Shown here piece by piece: positions 42,873 to 56,305 of a stretch of 64,000 nt of DNA (position 1 is its first letter; each line of letters begins with the position of its first letter). Both the position numbers and the translations under genes were made by a program. The stretch is from Amoebidium appalachense. Its lineage: Eukaryota; Ichthyosporea. The DNA lies in NCBI GenBank assembly GCA_963693365.1, contig CAVNZM010000006.1:5890001-5954000 (forward strand). Direction: 5' to 3'. The notes beneath the pieces were generated by a model that worked only from the letters and a program-made list of their open reading frames with translations, was not told the DNA's origin and searched no databases.

Positions 42873-43413
42873 GAAACATGATAATGGTGCCGGCATCACA
42901 TTCGACAGCTACACACTATGTCTGACAGCTGTGACATGAAGGTGACGTGAGCACGAAACGGTCGCGTGTGAATTTGCCACACATGACATTAATATTTGAA
43001 TCAAAGCACCGTGTGATCGCCGATAAAGGAACTAGAGGAAATGACGGTATAGTATCTTCTGTTGTATCAGGAGCAATGCTATTCTTAGCATTCCTTACTA
43101 ATTATGATACCAAAGTGAATATTGAGTTATGTATATATGCATTGAGTAATCGACGAGTAGCAACTCACATGAACCTCAGAGTCTCTGATATTTTCAATAT
43201 TAGTGTGACATTGTGTAAAGCATGCTGACAGGTAAAGATGGAGTATGTCACATGTGCCTATTATCAGTAAAACCACTCGGTCTGTCCGTCATCACAAAAA
43301 AACGTTTGGAGGACCTGGTGTCCCAGTGTTTTCAATGGTGGGTGGGCGGGCGGCGGCGGCTGCGGCGGCGCCGGTGGTGGTGGTGGTGGTGGTGGTGGTG
43401 GTGGTGTGTGTGT

Positions 43414-43479
<66 letters not shown>

Positions 43480-43902
43480 TCATGCATCTCATCCCTGTGT
43501 CACTTCTTAGTAAGTGGTGGCTCCTTCCACACTCCCCAATCCCTTTACCGGTCAGCATCTGTTCACTTGAGCCCCCCCATTCGAAATGTTTCTTAAACAA
43601 CGTCTAGGGTGTGGAGTTTTCTTTTGACTGGATTTATTCAACGGAGAGATATGTAAGTATGCACGGCATACTTAGGAGGTAATAAAACTTAAACCTCACG
43701 AGTTATCCAGTAACAAGTGCATACTGAGATACCTAACCTTGTGTGAAAATCATATAGAAATTCACTATGATGAAGAGCAATATTCAACAAGAAATCTAAA
43801 ATGTTGACATTGCCAGCCAATGCAGAAGAAACCCGTATATACGTAGGGAAAGAGGCAAAACGCAACATAATCACAACGTGCTTTCAATTGTTAATGAAAA
43901 GT
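42162..43902. other. Between tandem copies A and B
   Basis: Purine-rich, AAAGG-type sequence on the plus strand at 42170-42480, a T-rich stretch, (GAA)n near 42746-42772 and a T-run joined to an A-run at 42834-42872. Unique sequence follows, then (GGT)n with (TG)n and a G-run of about 50 at 43380-43478. No recognisable protein; small ORFs at 42947 and 43801 are homologous only to the other duplicated segments. Confidence 0.55.
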
Positions 43903-44606
43903 TCAGCACAAAAATGGCACCAACGGCGATGGAAACAAGAATACAACGCCACTGCACAACTTTCCATGCAATATCAACATCAGAGCACCATACAACAGAT
44001 TTACGAGGGTTGCAACTATATGCACAGCAGGTGTGAGAAATGTATCCTGCCAGAGCTCCCAAAGAACGATAATGATCATTACTAAGCCAAGTTGCCTGAG
44101 TAACATAACACATGCAGACTGAAGTTTACCTTTGATTTCTTTATCAAAATGAGAAATAAACTTATGCTGCGTATGATAATAACTCGAAAAAGCAGAATAA
44201 ACAGGAAGAGAAAAGAAATTAAGGGACAATTCCTCCATACGAAATTTCGGTAACTTTGCGGCCGGCGGTGGGTTTTTTGGGTGGTGAATCTGGAATTTCA
44301 TGAACCTCCGGTAATATTCGGACGGTTTCTTGGGGGACAGGTGGTGTAGGGATGGCTGGTTGATCTTGCCGTTTGCGATTCTGTGTGTGCCGGTTTGGAA
44401 GCTGGTGATAGAAATTGCGGATTCGGGCCTCAGCTGCAGCAAAAAAAATATATATGTATATATATATATACATGATATATATATAACGGGGGGAGCCCCT
44501 CCCTCCCTCCTTCCCCCCCCCAAAATGAGTATCCAAAACAGGCAGAGTCCATCCTCAGAAGGGGCCCAAGTAATCCGCAGTACCCGAGTTTGCACGAATG
44601 AGGAAA

Positions 44607-44647
<41 letters not shown>

Positions 44648-44843
44648 CTGGCTCGGGGGGGGGGGGGGGGGGGGGGGGGGGAGGGATGGGGATGACGATT
44701 CACACCATACCAAGCACAAAATCACAACCCACGAATCACACCGTATATCATGCATTGATGCACAGTCTCAGCCACGTCGTTTCCAAATAATCGTCCTCAA
44801 TGACCAAATATCCCCCCCCCCCCCCCCACATACACACACACAC

Positions 44844-44886
<43 letters not shown>

Positions 44887-45207
44887 CCACCACAGCCATT
44901 CCCCTTCCTTCCCTTCCCCCTGGCAAGCGCGCACACACACTTTCAAGAATATAAAAACACACCCCACCAAAAAAAAATGAAAAATGGAGAGGGGGAGGGA
45001 GGGGGGAACCTCGACAGGAACCCAGGAGGTATTAGAGGAAGAAACAAAGTAAAAGAAATGATTCGCATCCTCTGCCCCCCCCCCCCCCCCCCCCCCTCCC
45101 CTCCCCCCACTCCCTCTTTTTTCTTATTCTTTCTTGTCCTTTTTCTTATTCTCTTTTGGTAAGGTAATTGTGGTGGTGAGGGTGGTGTATGTGTATGTGT
45201 ATGTCCA

Positions 45208-45239
<32 letters not shown>

Positions 45240-46521
45240 TGTGCACGCGTGTGTATGCAGATGTGTCTGCGGGTGTGTGTGTGTGCACGCGCGTACGTGC
45301 GCGCCTGTGTCAGTGTGTGTGCATATGTGCATACATGTGTGCATACGCGTGCACATGCTTGTATGCATCCGAGTGCGCGTGAGCTTGTGCGTGCGTGTGT
45401 GCGTGCGCGTGTGCGAGTGCATGTGCCCCGGGGTGGGGCTCCGGGGGGGGGGGGGGGGGGGGGGGAGGGTGAGGGGGGAGGGGAATATTACCCTTTTTCT
45501 GAGGTGTTTAGAGGCCTATGTGTCTATGGGTCTTCTTTGCCCCGGAACACACACACTGGGATCAAACGAGAAATTCCAACTGCGGAGGGTGTTGTAACCC
45601 GTCGCCGACAATTCGTGAACTGTGGGGGGTACCAATGGTAAGAAAAAAAGAAATATGCTCAATTTGAGCTCAAATTTTAACAAATGCGAGGAGTAATTTG
45701 TGCACTGTAGGGGGGGTTCCAATGGCTCTATAAACAGCATACTCTCAAATCATGATTTGGGGTTTAATATGCGAGGGGAACATGGTTACATGTGCTGTCA
45801 ACTTCCTTTCTTATCGATAGCTTGACTCATTTTAGGTTGGGTTCGGTGGAGGAAGGGGAAGGAAGTCAAGTGTGTGTGTGTGTCGGGGGGAGGGGGGAGG
45901 GGGGAGGGGGGAAGGGGAGGAAAAGGGGGACAGGGGGGGATGAAAGGGGGTTTTTCGTGTGATCTTGCTCACGTCTTTGTGTGCAGGGGGGGAAGGGTGG
46001 GGGGGGAGGCGAGGGGGGAGGGGAAAGAAGGATGAAAGGGGGGAGAGGAGGGTTCCGGGGGGGGGAGATGGGGGGATGGCTGATACCGCGGATAAACAAA
46101 AAAAGAAAGATCGAGAGGACACAAAAGACAAAGGGAGTGAAGAAAGTGAGGGACATTGGAGAGGGGGTGGTGTGCGTGTGTGTGTGTGTGTGTGTGTGGG
46201 GGGGGGGGGGGGGAGGGGGGGAGGGGGGAGGGGAGGGGATAAGGGGGAGGGGGGGGGGGAGAGGGAGAGAGAGAATAGGAGGGGGGGGGGGGGGGGGGGA
46301 GGGGGTGGGACACTGGGGCAAGAAAGAGGGGATGAGGAGGCAAGCCGGGGTCCCGGGGGGGGGGGGGGGGAGGGGGGGGGGGGGTTACATTTGACTTTGA
46401 TGTTTGAAATTGTTTTTAGCTTCTTCTTCTCTCCAGGGGCCACATAGTAAACCTCCACAGGGTCTGTGCACACCACCCGTTTCCAACCCTGCATGATGGG
46501 CAACTCGTATTGCGCCATGTT
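43903..46521 (-). pseudogene. MBD-like gene, tandem copy B, broken
   Basis: MBD-like exon 46521-46389 is intact ([20 protein letters not shown], then [14 protein letters not shown]). Exon 2 (45619-45492) is 128 bases against 120 in copy C. The extra 8 bases form an imperfect 8-bp tandem duplication (CTATGTGT/CTATGGGT at 45516-45531) and bring in a stop. The last exon keeps only its first part (44428 to about 44240, starting LRPESAIS), after which homology stops and the frame runs to 43903 into unrelated hydrophobic sequence (LGLVMIIIVLWELW). An AT microsatellite sits upstream of that exon, inside the intron. The gene cannot make the copy A/C type protein. Confidence 0.65.
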
Positions 46522-47623
46522 CTGAAATGGAAAAAAAAAAAAAAGAAAGAATGAAAGAAAAGAGCGAGAAGAAAACGAAAATGAAAGGGTATAGGAAAAC
46601 GAAAAGGGAAAGGAAAAGTAAAAGGAAAAGGAAAGCGGGAAAAGGGGAAAGAAAAAAGGCAGAAGAGAGTAGTGAACCGAGAGCGAAAAGAAAGTAGGGG
46701 ATGGTGTGTTCGTAGAGGCAGGATACTAAACTTGAGAAGACGTGCTTGGAAATGGAAGAAGGGAAACGTAGCGGGTTAGTTTTGAAGCAGATGCTCCCTT
46801 TTTTTCCCTTTTTGTTTTTCCGGCCTTCAACTAGTAACCCATGTGAGCATGTAGGCAAAAATAAAAAATCAGAACTCGGAAAAGAAAGGAAAAACGGAGA
46901 AGTGGTTTTTGACCAATATTGTGGCCTCAAGTTGATGGATTAATCTGGTGTCATTGTGATTGTGGTTTAAGTGTGAATATACAGCCACACATGACATTAA
47001 AATTTGAATCAAAGCACAATCCCGATGAAGGGACTATAAAGGAATGAATGATATTTTGTATTGTATCGAAAGCAATGTTTGTTTAAGCATTCATCTGAGC
47101 TTGTTTCCTTTCCTTCACCGCCTGTTGAATAAAAAGCCTCGACAATTGACTCGTTATCCGACCCATGAGTTATTTACGCGTGTGGTAATTCCCACGAGAT
47201 TTTGCTATGCTGACAGGTATATCACCAGTGTCTATCAGCAAGACAACACCACTCTCATTATCATCACAAAATAATGGTTGTGAAGGGAAAGGGAGTAGAT
47301 TTGAACGGAAGCTGGGGTTCAGATCAGGGGGCGTGGGGGGGGGGGGGGGGGGGGGGGGGGAAGAGGGGGGAGAGGAGGGGGGAGGAGGAGGGAAGAGAGA
47401 GAGAGAGAGCGAGAGATAGGGGGAGGGGCCCTGAAGGGAAGGAGGAGGGAAGGGGGCGGGGGGGACTGGGGGGTGGGGGGGAGTCACATTGCATCCCTGG
47501 GTCACTTCTTACTGACGGTCCTTCGAAGATTCTCCGCTCAAGCCCGGCCCCCTTTACCGGTCAACATCTCCTCCACTCAAGCCCCCCCGTTGCTTAAACA
47601 ACTTCCAGGGTGTGACGTTTCAG

Positions 47624-47664
<41 letters not shown>

Positions 47665-47835
47665 ACATACACACACGTGCACCCCCCCCCCCAAAAAAAC
47701 AAAAAAACAAAACAAAAAAAGACGTACCCAGCTATAGGAGAATAGATGGTGTTTGTTTGTTGTTGTTGTATTTCCCAGCTATAGGAGAATAGATGGTGTT
47801 TGTTTGTTGTTGTTGTTGTATTTTTTTATTTTTTT

Positions 47836-47866
<31 letters not shown>

Positions 47867-47957
47867 AGGGGAGGAGGAGGAAGGAGGGATTTGAGCTCCA
47901 GAGTCTAGACATTTGTAACAGTATTAAACAAGAGCGTGTAGGTGTCCAAAGGAAAAA

Positions 47958-47989
<32 letters not shown>

Positions 47990-48625
47990 GCTAATTCGGT
48001 CTTGAACAAATAATTAAGATCCATCAACGGTTCGTTTGTAATCTCCATTCACAAAACTCGCTATTCTCTATTATACTGCTCTTGCTCGGAATTTACTAAA
48101 CTGAATACATCTGTTGATTAGAATTAACATACTATCATTCATTAGAGTCTATCTCCTATGGATTCAACATGTTTCGTCCGTCTATAGATTTTTCGCGTAA
48201 AATTTTTCTTTTGAATGGATTTATTCGACGGAAAGAGGTAAAACGCGACATAAAAACTCACACCTATCAACATGCTTGCGATTAAAAAGATCAGCACAAA
48301 AGATAATACTCCAACAACGTATAGAGCACAGTATATCACAGTATATTACGCGAGCGAAGTAGCAACCAGCACTATCTGGTGTTGATATTAACATATCCAA
48401 ATTTCTACGCAAATTACAGTTATATTTCAATTCATCTAACGCAATTATGGCGTAAGCACTTCAAACCCCGTATGTACTTTCTATATGCCTGCCGGAGCAA
48501 AAACATCTACGGTTATAAACAAATACAAATTCAAATCCTACGTGCACAGAGGCTCTGAAATACCATATAACAAGAAATACTAACCCATTAAAAATAAACA
48601 CCGACCTGTAATTGGATGGTGACTA
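46522..48625. other. Between tandem copies B and C
   Basis: Purine-rich AAAGG-type sequence to about 46790, then unique sequence 46800-47330. G-rich tracts occur at 47337-47480, C-runs at 47624-47662, and a direct repeat CCCAGCTATAGGAGAATAGA at 47726 and 47776 (50-base period). T-run then G-run follows at 47821-47866, a G-run at 47967-47990, and unique sequence to the end of copy C. Confidence 0.55.
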
Positions 48626-49708
48626 TCATATGAATATTCCTTTAGGGGGTTCCCATACGGGGTTTCCCGAACATTGCCCAATACGGGGAGCGTCCGGGCC
48701 GGGAAGAAATATTGCGTGCCGGGCGACAAAGCACGATTTTTGCATATTTTCATTCACTGCCCGGTCTTTTTCTGTTCGTTTTACGAGAGCAGGTGAAGGA
48801 AGAACGAGATAGCGGTTTGCGGAAAACGCCGGGCGATATCTCCCTTTGTGGGGTCTCTTCTCCGTCTGAATTTCATCTTGTGCCTTCCTCTTTCGTGATT
48901 GGTCGGTCGTGGGCGATTCCGTACTTTCATTGGTCGCTGGTGGGTTCGTTTCTGTGATTTCATTCTTTAAAATTTCCGGTGTGATTATTGTTGATACTTC
49001 GGGTACAATTTCCTGATTAGACTCAAAGTCTTCGGTTTCAGGAGTGGGCTCCTGTCTTTCAATCGTCGTCGGTGGAGCTTCGCCCGTGTTCTTGAATCCC
49101 CCCGAATATTCAGGCCATGTGGGGTTCGGATGAGGGGGAGAAGCAGGCAGCGAATCATCGTCCGATGAGTCGATCTTGACCGGACGAAATTTCGGTTGGG
49201 GGGCTGACTTCTGATTGGTGGAACCTTGGGTGGAAATCGTCTTTTTCTGAACCGTTAGTGGGGTGTTGCCTGGTTTCTTCGCATTCGCAAGAGTTTTGGG
49301 GGGGGGTGTGGTTTTCAACTGTGTTACATTCGCCTGAGTGTTGGGGGGTTTCTTCAACTGTATTCCATTCGAGAGAGAGTTAGCCGAATTTTTTAACTGT
49401 ATCCCATTCGCAAGAGTGTTGGGGGACTTTGGGCGAACGTGGTGGCATTTCGTCGCCGCGTTTGCCATCCCCGTGTGTGGTTTTGGTTTTGTCCCCTTAG
49501 ACACAACCTTGGTGGGGGTGTGCGAATGAAATTTCGGTACCTTTGCAGCCGGCAGTGGGTTTTTTGGGGGAGAATCTTGGATTTCAAACACCTCTGGTGA
49601 ATTTCGGACGGTTTCTTGGGAGAAAGAAGGTGGTAGATGCTGCGATTCTGTGTGTGTGCCGAGTGGGAAACCGGGGTTAGAAATTGTTGATTCAGGCTTC
49701 AGCCTCAG

Positions 49709-49742
<34 letters not shown>

Positions 49743-51610
49743 ACAAAAAAAAAGGGGGGGGGGGGGGGGGGGGGTTTGAATGCGTCAAAAAAGTACGAAG
49801 TACACAAGAACAAACGGATAACACGATGCAGAATGCAAGCCATACATAAAGAGTATGCATAATAAGCAGAGCCCATCCTCAGGGGGGGCCCACGTCATCC
49901 ACAGTACCCGAGTTTCGACCTATTCCCCTCGTTAACGAAACCCAACTCAGATACTGTTTCACTTGAACATGAGTAGGTCACCCGTCTTGATCAGAGACGA
50001 GCAGGGTTGCTTATGGGGGAAGGGTTCGGAATGTGTTACACCTTACAAGCACAAAGCCACACCCAACAACAAGCACCATACGTTCATGCAAAAAATAAAG
50101 ATCAGACAAGAGTATGTATGTAACAAGAGAAAAGCCGATGCCCAAGGTGGGATTTGGGGGTCCCCCCCCCCCAAAACCCACCCACCCCCTCCACACACAC
50201 GCACACACACACCACCACCACGACACAACCACCACCGAAAAAAAGAACTTTGCATTTGCCCCCCCCCCCCCCCCCCCCCCCCTTTCACCCACCACACACA
50301 CACAAACACCTGCCCACCCAACCCCCCTCTCAATATTTACTCCCGCTTCTCTTCGCTCCCTATTGATACAGTATGGCAGGGGAAACAAACATACACGCCC
50401 ACACACCGAGAAAAAAAAGAAGGACCCCCCCCCCCCCCCCCCCCACAAAAAAAAAAAAAAAAAAAAAAGGGTCCATGGACACACGCCACGGATATATGTG
50501 GGGTAGGGGCGAGGAGCGAGGGCGGGGGCGAGGATGCCGGGGGGAGGGGGGGGAGGGGGGTGGGGGTGAGGGGGGGGGGGGGGGGGGGGGGTGAGGGGGG
50601 GAGGGGGGGGGGGGGGGGGGCACCGCGGAGACTCTAGGAAACATTCAAACGGTGATAAAAAGTAAAAGAAAAGAGGAAGGAAAAAGGACGGACAGCCTTT
50701 CCCTTTTCCCCTGTATTTTTTCTGTCAAAATTTTTTGCTCCCTTCCTTAAGGTAAGGTGATGGTGAGGATGGTGGTGGTGTGTGTATGTGTAAGTATGTG
50801 CGGCGGGCGTGTATGTGTGCGTGTGCATGTTCGTGTGTACGCATCTGTAACTACATGTGCGTGTGGGCTGGTGTGTGTGTGTGTGTGTGTCTGCGCCCAG
50901 ACACACGCGCCTGTGTTTGTGCCTCCGTGTGTGCGTATGTGCATACATGTGTGTGTGTTTGTGTGTGTGTGTGCGCGCGTGTGTGGGCAGCGCGTATGTG
51001 CACGTGTGTGTGTGTGTGTGTGTTGGGGAGTGGCGAGAGAGGAGAGGGGGGGTTCGGGGAGAGGTGAGGGCAGGAAAGGAGAGGAGAAGGGTGAGGGTGG
51101 GGGGTGAGGGGGAGGGAAGGGGGGGGGGGGGGGGGGGGGGGGGGAGGGGGCTAATACCATTTTTCTGAGGTGTTTGGAGGCCTGTGTGTCTTGTTTGCCC
51201 CGGCACACGCACACTGGGATCAAACGAGAAATTCCAACTACTAAGAGTTTTGTAGCCCTTCATCGACAATTCGTGGACTGTGGGGGGTACCAATGGTAAG
51301 AAACCCACAAAAACCCAAAAGGTGCACGAGATTTTGGGTGCAAAGTCAGTGGGGGAGGACGTTGAGATGTGCTGCTAGCGTTCCATTCTTCTGTGTTTAT
51401 TCATTTGTTTGATTTAGTTAATGGTTGGTGTCGGGGGGAGGGTAGGGAAGTAGGGGGCAAGGGGAAGACGGGGTGGGGAAAGGGATGCGGGGAGGAGGGG
51501 AACGGGGGGAGGGGGAAGGGGGGAGAGAGATATATGCATTAGAGGGTGACTGTATGTGTGCGTGTGTTTCTGTGTGTGTGTTTATATATATATATCTTTC
51601 TCTCCCTTCC

Positions 51611-51659
<49 letters not shown>

Positions 51660-51705
51660 ATGTCTGTGGGGTCGTGTGTGTGTGTGTGTGCGTGTGTCTG
51701 TGGGG

Positions 51706-51747
<42 letters not shown>

Positions 51748-52778
51748 GGTCGTGTGTGTGTGTGTGTGTGTGTGGGTGTGGGTGCGCGCGCGCACGCACG
51801 GGTATGTGCATGCGTGCGTGCGTACATGTATGTGTCTGTGCCTGCATGTGTGTGTTTGGATGGCGGGGCGGAGCGGGGAGGGGGGGGGGCACCAAAGACT
51901 GAAGTAAAGAAAATGAAGTGAATTAAGAGCAGAGAGATGGGGAAGGGAAGGGATGGAGGGGGTGGGGGAGGGGGGGAGGGGGGAGTGACGCTGGGCTTTC
52001 CGGCAAAGAACAATGTGCGAAAGAAAAGTGTGCTTGCCTGGGAGGGGCATAACTCACAAACAGAAACATTGAATGGGGTGGAAGATGGGAAGGAAATGAA
52101 ACGAGGCATATGTACAAAGGAGAAAAACAAGCAGGATGTTGGGGGGGGGGGGGGGGGGGGGGGGGGGGAGAGGGAAGGAGGGGGAGGGGGGGGGGGGGGG
52201 GGGAGCACACAACAAGTATGAATTATAAATAGAGCCCATTCTTGGGGGTTTAAGAAGGGCCGGGGGGAGGGGAGAAGGGCAGGGGGGAAGAAGGACCAAC
52301 GCCTGAAAAAAACGGGAGATGTGAATAGCGAGAGAGGGTGCAACATAAAAAAAGAGGGAGAAGCCAGCTGAAGTGAACAAGGGAGAACGGGACATGTTGA
52401 AAAAAAGCTGAGCCCGCCCGGGGGAGGGGGGGGGGGGGGGGGGGAATGCGTTACAAAGTACACATTCACGACGGACAACACAATGCAGATGTTGCAGGAG
52501 GGGAGGGGGAAGAGGTCGGATGCTAGGGCGAGAAGGAGAGGGGATGCCGGGGGGGGGGGGGGGGGGGGGGGGGAGAGGGGGGGATTCGAATGCTGGGGCG
52601 AAAAGGAGAGGGGATGACCGGGGGGGGAGGGGGGGGAGTTTACGTTTGTCTTTGATGTCTGCATTGTTTTTCGTTTTTTCTTCTCGCCAGGGGCCACATA
52701 GTAAACCTCTACAGGGTCTGTGCACACCACCCGTTTCCAACCCTGCTTGATCGGCAACTCCAAGAGCGCCACGTCGTT
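48626..52778 (-). CDS. MBD-like nuclear protein, tandem copy C
   Basis: Exons on the minus strand: 52778-52644 (MBD-like, [20 protein letters not shown]), 51277-51158 (ending QTPQKNG, donor GTATTA) and a last exon about 49688-48626. The first exon begins NDVALLE where copies A and B have NMAQYE, so the ATG there is not the conserved start and an upstream exon is expected. The last exon shares with copy A the [13 protein letters not shown] block, NGIQLK repeats, [16 protein letters not shown], the basic [10 protein letters not shown] motif and a C-terminal domain with YLVLPSP and HAIFLPGPD. It lacks the long TEIAPEIP repeat, so that repeat expanded or contracted after duplication. It is likely a chromatin-associated protein with a disordered body. 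The conserved C-terminal domain is unknown to me. Confidence 0.55.
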
Positions 52779-53165
52779 CTGAAACGAAAGGAAGAAAAGA
52801 ATAAGAAGAAAAAAAATCAAGGGGGGGGTGGAGGGGGCCGGAAGGGGGAGCGGGGGAGGGGGGAGTGAAGGGGAGGGAAAAGTGAAAAGAAAGAAAAGAA
52901 AATAATAGGAGTGAAAAAAAGAGGGGGGGGGGGGGGGAGAGGGGACGAGGGGGGGGGGGAAACAGAAGAAGAGAAAAAGAAAGAGGAAAAAGGAAAAGGA
53001 AAAAGAGAAAAGAGAGAGAGGGGGGGGAGGAAAAAAGGAAAAGAAAGAAAAGAAAAGTGAACGGGGAAGAAAGAAAAGAAAAAAGGGCGGGGGAAAAAAA
53101 AGGTGATAGGGTGTAAATGGCAGCAGGAAACTGCATGTGAGGAGTGTTCGGGCTGGAAAGAAGGA

Positions 53166-53226
<61 letters not shown>

Positions 53227-53756
53227 TGGGTGTGGGTGTGGGTGGGTGTGTTGGGGGGGGGGGGGGGGGGGGGGAGGGGGGGGGCGGGGGGCGGGGGGGC
53301 AAGAAGCATAATATGTTCCCTTTCTTTGGCCTTCATAGTTGCCAAGAAAAGCACACGTAAAAAAACAAAAAGAAAATGCCAGGAGAATGCATATAAAAGT
53401 GGGACCTTTGATCTTGACAGACCCCCCCCCCTCCCCCTCCTCCTCCTCCTCCCCCCCCCCCCCCCCCGCCCGCCCACCCTCATCCTCTTTCCCTCCTGCT
53501 CACTCTTCTTCATGCCCATCCCCAACGATACCATCCTTATCTCTCTACTCTTCAGGCTGCGTGTGCATACTAAATGGGCACTATGCACGTATATGTGCAT
53601 GTGAGTAGGTATGTGTGAACGTGCGTGCCTGCGTGTGTGTGTATGTGTGTGTGTGCGTGTGTGCGTGTGTGTGTGCGTGGGTGTGTGTGTGCGTGTGTGT
53701 GTGCGTGCGTGCGGTGTGTGTGTGTGTGTGTGTGTGTGCATGTGTGTATGTGTGTA

Positions 53757-53787
<31 letters not shown>

Positions 53788-53790
53788 GTA

Positions 53791-53826
<36 letters not shown>

Positions 53827-55511
53827 CATGCGCACGTGAGTGAGTGAGTGTGTGTGTACGTGTATGTGTGTATGTGTGTGTGTGTGTGTATGTGTGTGTG
53901 TGTGATACGAGACATGCACGGGCGCTTGTGTCATTGAACTATTCGACTACTGTTTGACAGGGTGCATACCGGTCTGTTGTTGATGTGTTGCATGGTTGAA
54001 AGGCTAGTGATTAGCTCCGTTATCCCCGTAATGTGATTTCCTTGTCAGGAAAAAGAATGAAAAGAAGAGAAAGAAAAGGGGATATCCATTTTCTGGAAAC
54101 CCCAAGGCTTTGAAAGCTCAGCTGACTCTGAGCTGAGTTGCGAGAAGTCAAAGCTCGGGAGCAATCTAACCGTTAGGCCAATCAAATTCTGTCCATTTCG
54201 CGCTTTTTTGGTTTCTTTTGATTGGTAGAATCAGCGTTGCGCAATGTGCAGTAGCGGGTGTAATGTATGCCCCTACAGTACCCTACCCATGTGCCGGAGT
54301 AGCATAAGTACCACAGAAGAAAACATATTCAATTTCCTTTATATTTACTGGAAAAAAAATTAAGATTCTTTTGACTCGTTTATATAAGTGTTTTTGTGGC
54401 TTTGTGCCCCTTTGGCACTGGCCGGCCGTGATTCAAAGTGCGAAGAACCTGTGTGGGTGGATCAAAGTCATGACACAGTATGTATGTGAAGTCAGGTAGT
54501 CTAAATTGTAAATACCTCGCTGGGTATAAACTGAACTTTGTTGTAGTAGAACTATACAATAATGACGTCAGAGCTGCAGACTGGGTTGTGCATGGTGCCC
54601 CCCCACGTAAGTTATGGGCCATTATTTTTCCATCTGTTTGTGTTTGCTATTTACAGAACTGTAGAAAAAAATATATTTTTGAAATGCCTTTGTAAATAGG
54701 GGCATATTTGGAGGGTGTCGTAGCCTACTCGTAGGCCGGCCGCCAAGCTTGAGGCACTGGAAGTGGAGTGTCTGGACTCTGGAGTCGGAGGACGTGGAAT
54801 GCAGAAAGTACCTTGCAATTGTCAAGTTGCTGCCGCGCGGCGCTGGACTTTACAATGTCTTGACTTTTTACCCACTCACACAAACTCCTCGCACTTGTCT
54901 CTCCGAGAGCCTCCAGACCTCTCGAGGTTCAACGAATCAAGGTTGAAGAGAGACATCTGTTCCGTAATGGAAATATATTTCATGGCCGTGTCGTAATCGG
55001 AGACCACAAAGCTGATTTTGACTATCATCAAAGATAGCTATAGATAGCCACTTGCCAGCCGGGCAGTCACCGGCGGCAACCGGCTCCAGCACTCTCCAGC
55101 GCGCACTGAAACCCCTGAGAAAAATTAAAAGGTGGGTGTACAGTAATTGTTAACACATGTTGACGACTGCATGGCATGTGTGTTTGTGTGCCTGCCCCAT
55201 GGAAATCATTACTAACGTGCCGGTACGTGACTGTGCATAGACTGTATGTTGGGAGGTCTGCTGTTCCGGGCTGCTACTATTAGAAAATGTTTGATTTCAT
55301 GGTGATGTAAGTAATTGTTTGTCAGGCAACACGAACAAGACATGATCACCTTGTGCATCATACGGTATGTGGCCTCTTTTGTCCTTTACTTCGATTAAAA
55401 TACACAAAACTATGTAAAAAAGAACCCATTTACGTAACGATCATTGTCACAAAGTCGACGCAGCCTCACGTTGCTGAACACGAAAACACACCGTACAGGC
55501 ACACACACGCA

Positions 55512-55552
<41 letters not shown>

Positions 55553-55570
55553 GCACGCACGCACACATGT

Positions 55571-55658
<88 letters not shown>

Positions 55659-55716
55659 CGCACGCACGCACGCACGCACACATGTGCACACACACACACA
55701 CACACACACATGTCGT

Positions 55717-55786
<70 letters not shown>

Positions 55787-56187
55787 ACGCACACGCACAA
55801 CACACCGTGACATACACACACACACACACACATCATGTGGCGTGCCGGTTAGTTAGCGAACAATGCACGCGTACGATGCACACACTGTAAACTTCCAGCT
55901 GCTTTCATGCTCAGAGTCATTAGCTTAAGTTACCCACATACGTCAAGGTTGTCTCCTACTGTACCATCATGATTACATATGTATATTATTGCGGCATATC
56001 ATCTGACTCTCTCCGGGGTTAATATACATATTGGGGGGTTTGATATATTGGGATAATCTAACTTGATTTAATGACGTTTTCATGGCCTAATGACATTCTT
56101 CTCTCTTTCCAAAACCAGGTCAACGTTTCCACTTCACCACAAGGCCTAGGCCTCGCCACGTGATTCAACAGCATATACAATTATAAT
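52779..56187. other. Gene-free interval with TG and CA arrays
   Basis: Purine-rich sequence with G-runs to 53150, (TG)n at 53169-53220, a G-run, and a C/TCC-rich stretch at 53425-53470. TG-rich microsatellite spans 53600-53905. Unique sequence from 53920 to 55490 has only short unrecognised ORFs, including a TGACGTCA palindrome near 54563. A long (CA)n array occupies 55500-55835. Unique sequence leads into the subtilase promoter. Confidence 0.6.
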
Positions 56188-56195
56188 TATAAATA
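56188..56195 (+). promoter_or_regulatory. TATA box of the subtilase gene
   Basis: TATAAATA lies 118 bases before the predicted start codon. With normal spacing, transcription would begin near 56220, just at the upstream ATG at 56223. Confidence 0.5.
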
Positions 56196-56222
56196 CGGCC
56201 TCACAGACCGGTACGTCATTAT

Positions 56223-56285
56223 ATGAAAATGACTCGTTCCTTGTGCTGGCCGTTGCTGCCATTTAATCGTCGCAACCACGTGTAG
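56223..56285 (+). CDS. Upstream ORF in the subtilase leader, 20 codons
   Basis: ATG AAA ATG ... TAG encodes MKMTRSLCWPLLPFNRRNHV and ends 20 bases before the subtilase ATG at 56306, in a different frame. If the leader starts near 56220 this ORF would be met first and should lower translation of the protease. It could also be the remains of a signal peptide: the overlapping frame reads SFLVLAVAAI, typical of a signal core, then stops. Confidence 0.3.
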   Translation: MKMTRSLCWPLLPFNRRNHV

Positions 56286-56305
56286 CTGCGGGCCACCCGG
56301 ACATA

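Noticed and set aside
53330-53380. First exon of MBD-like copy C at ATGAAGGCCAAAGAAAGG
   Set aside because: The ATG is not conserved in copies A and B, and no donor follows before the C-rich sequence.
51582-53915. Minus-strand ORF of 777 codons
   Set aside because: It strings together CA and C-rich intron sequence; only the part 52778-52644 is a genuine exon.
54120-54200. Minus-strand tRNA-like segment with TGGCCTAACGGTTAG
   Set aside because: It has a D-arm-like sequence, but no T-loop GTTC, no acceptor stem and an imperfect anticodon stem.
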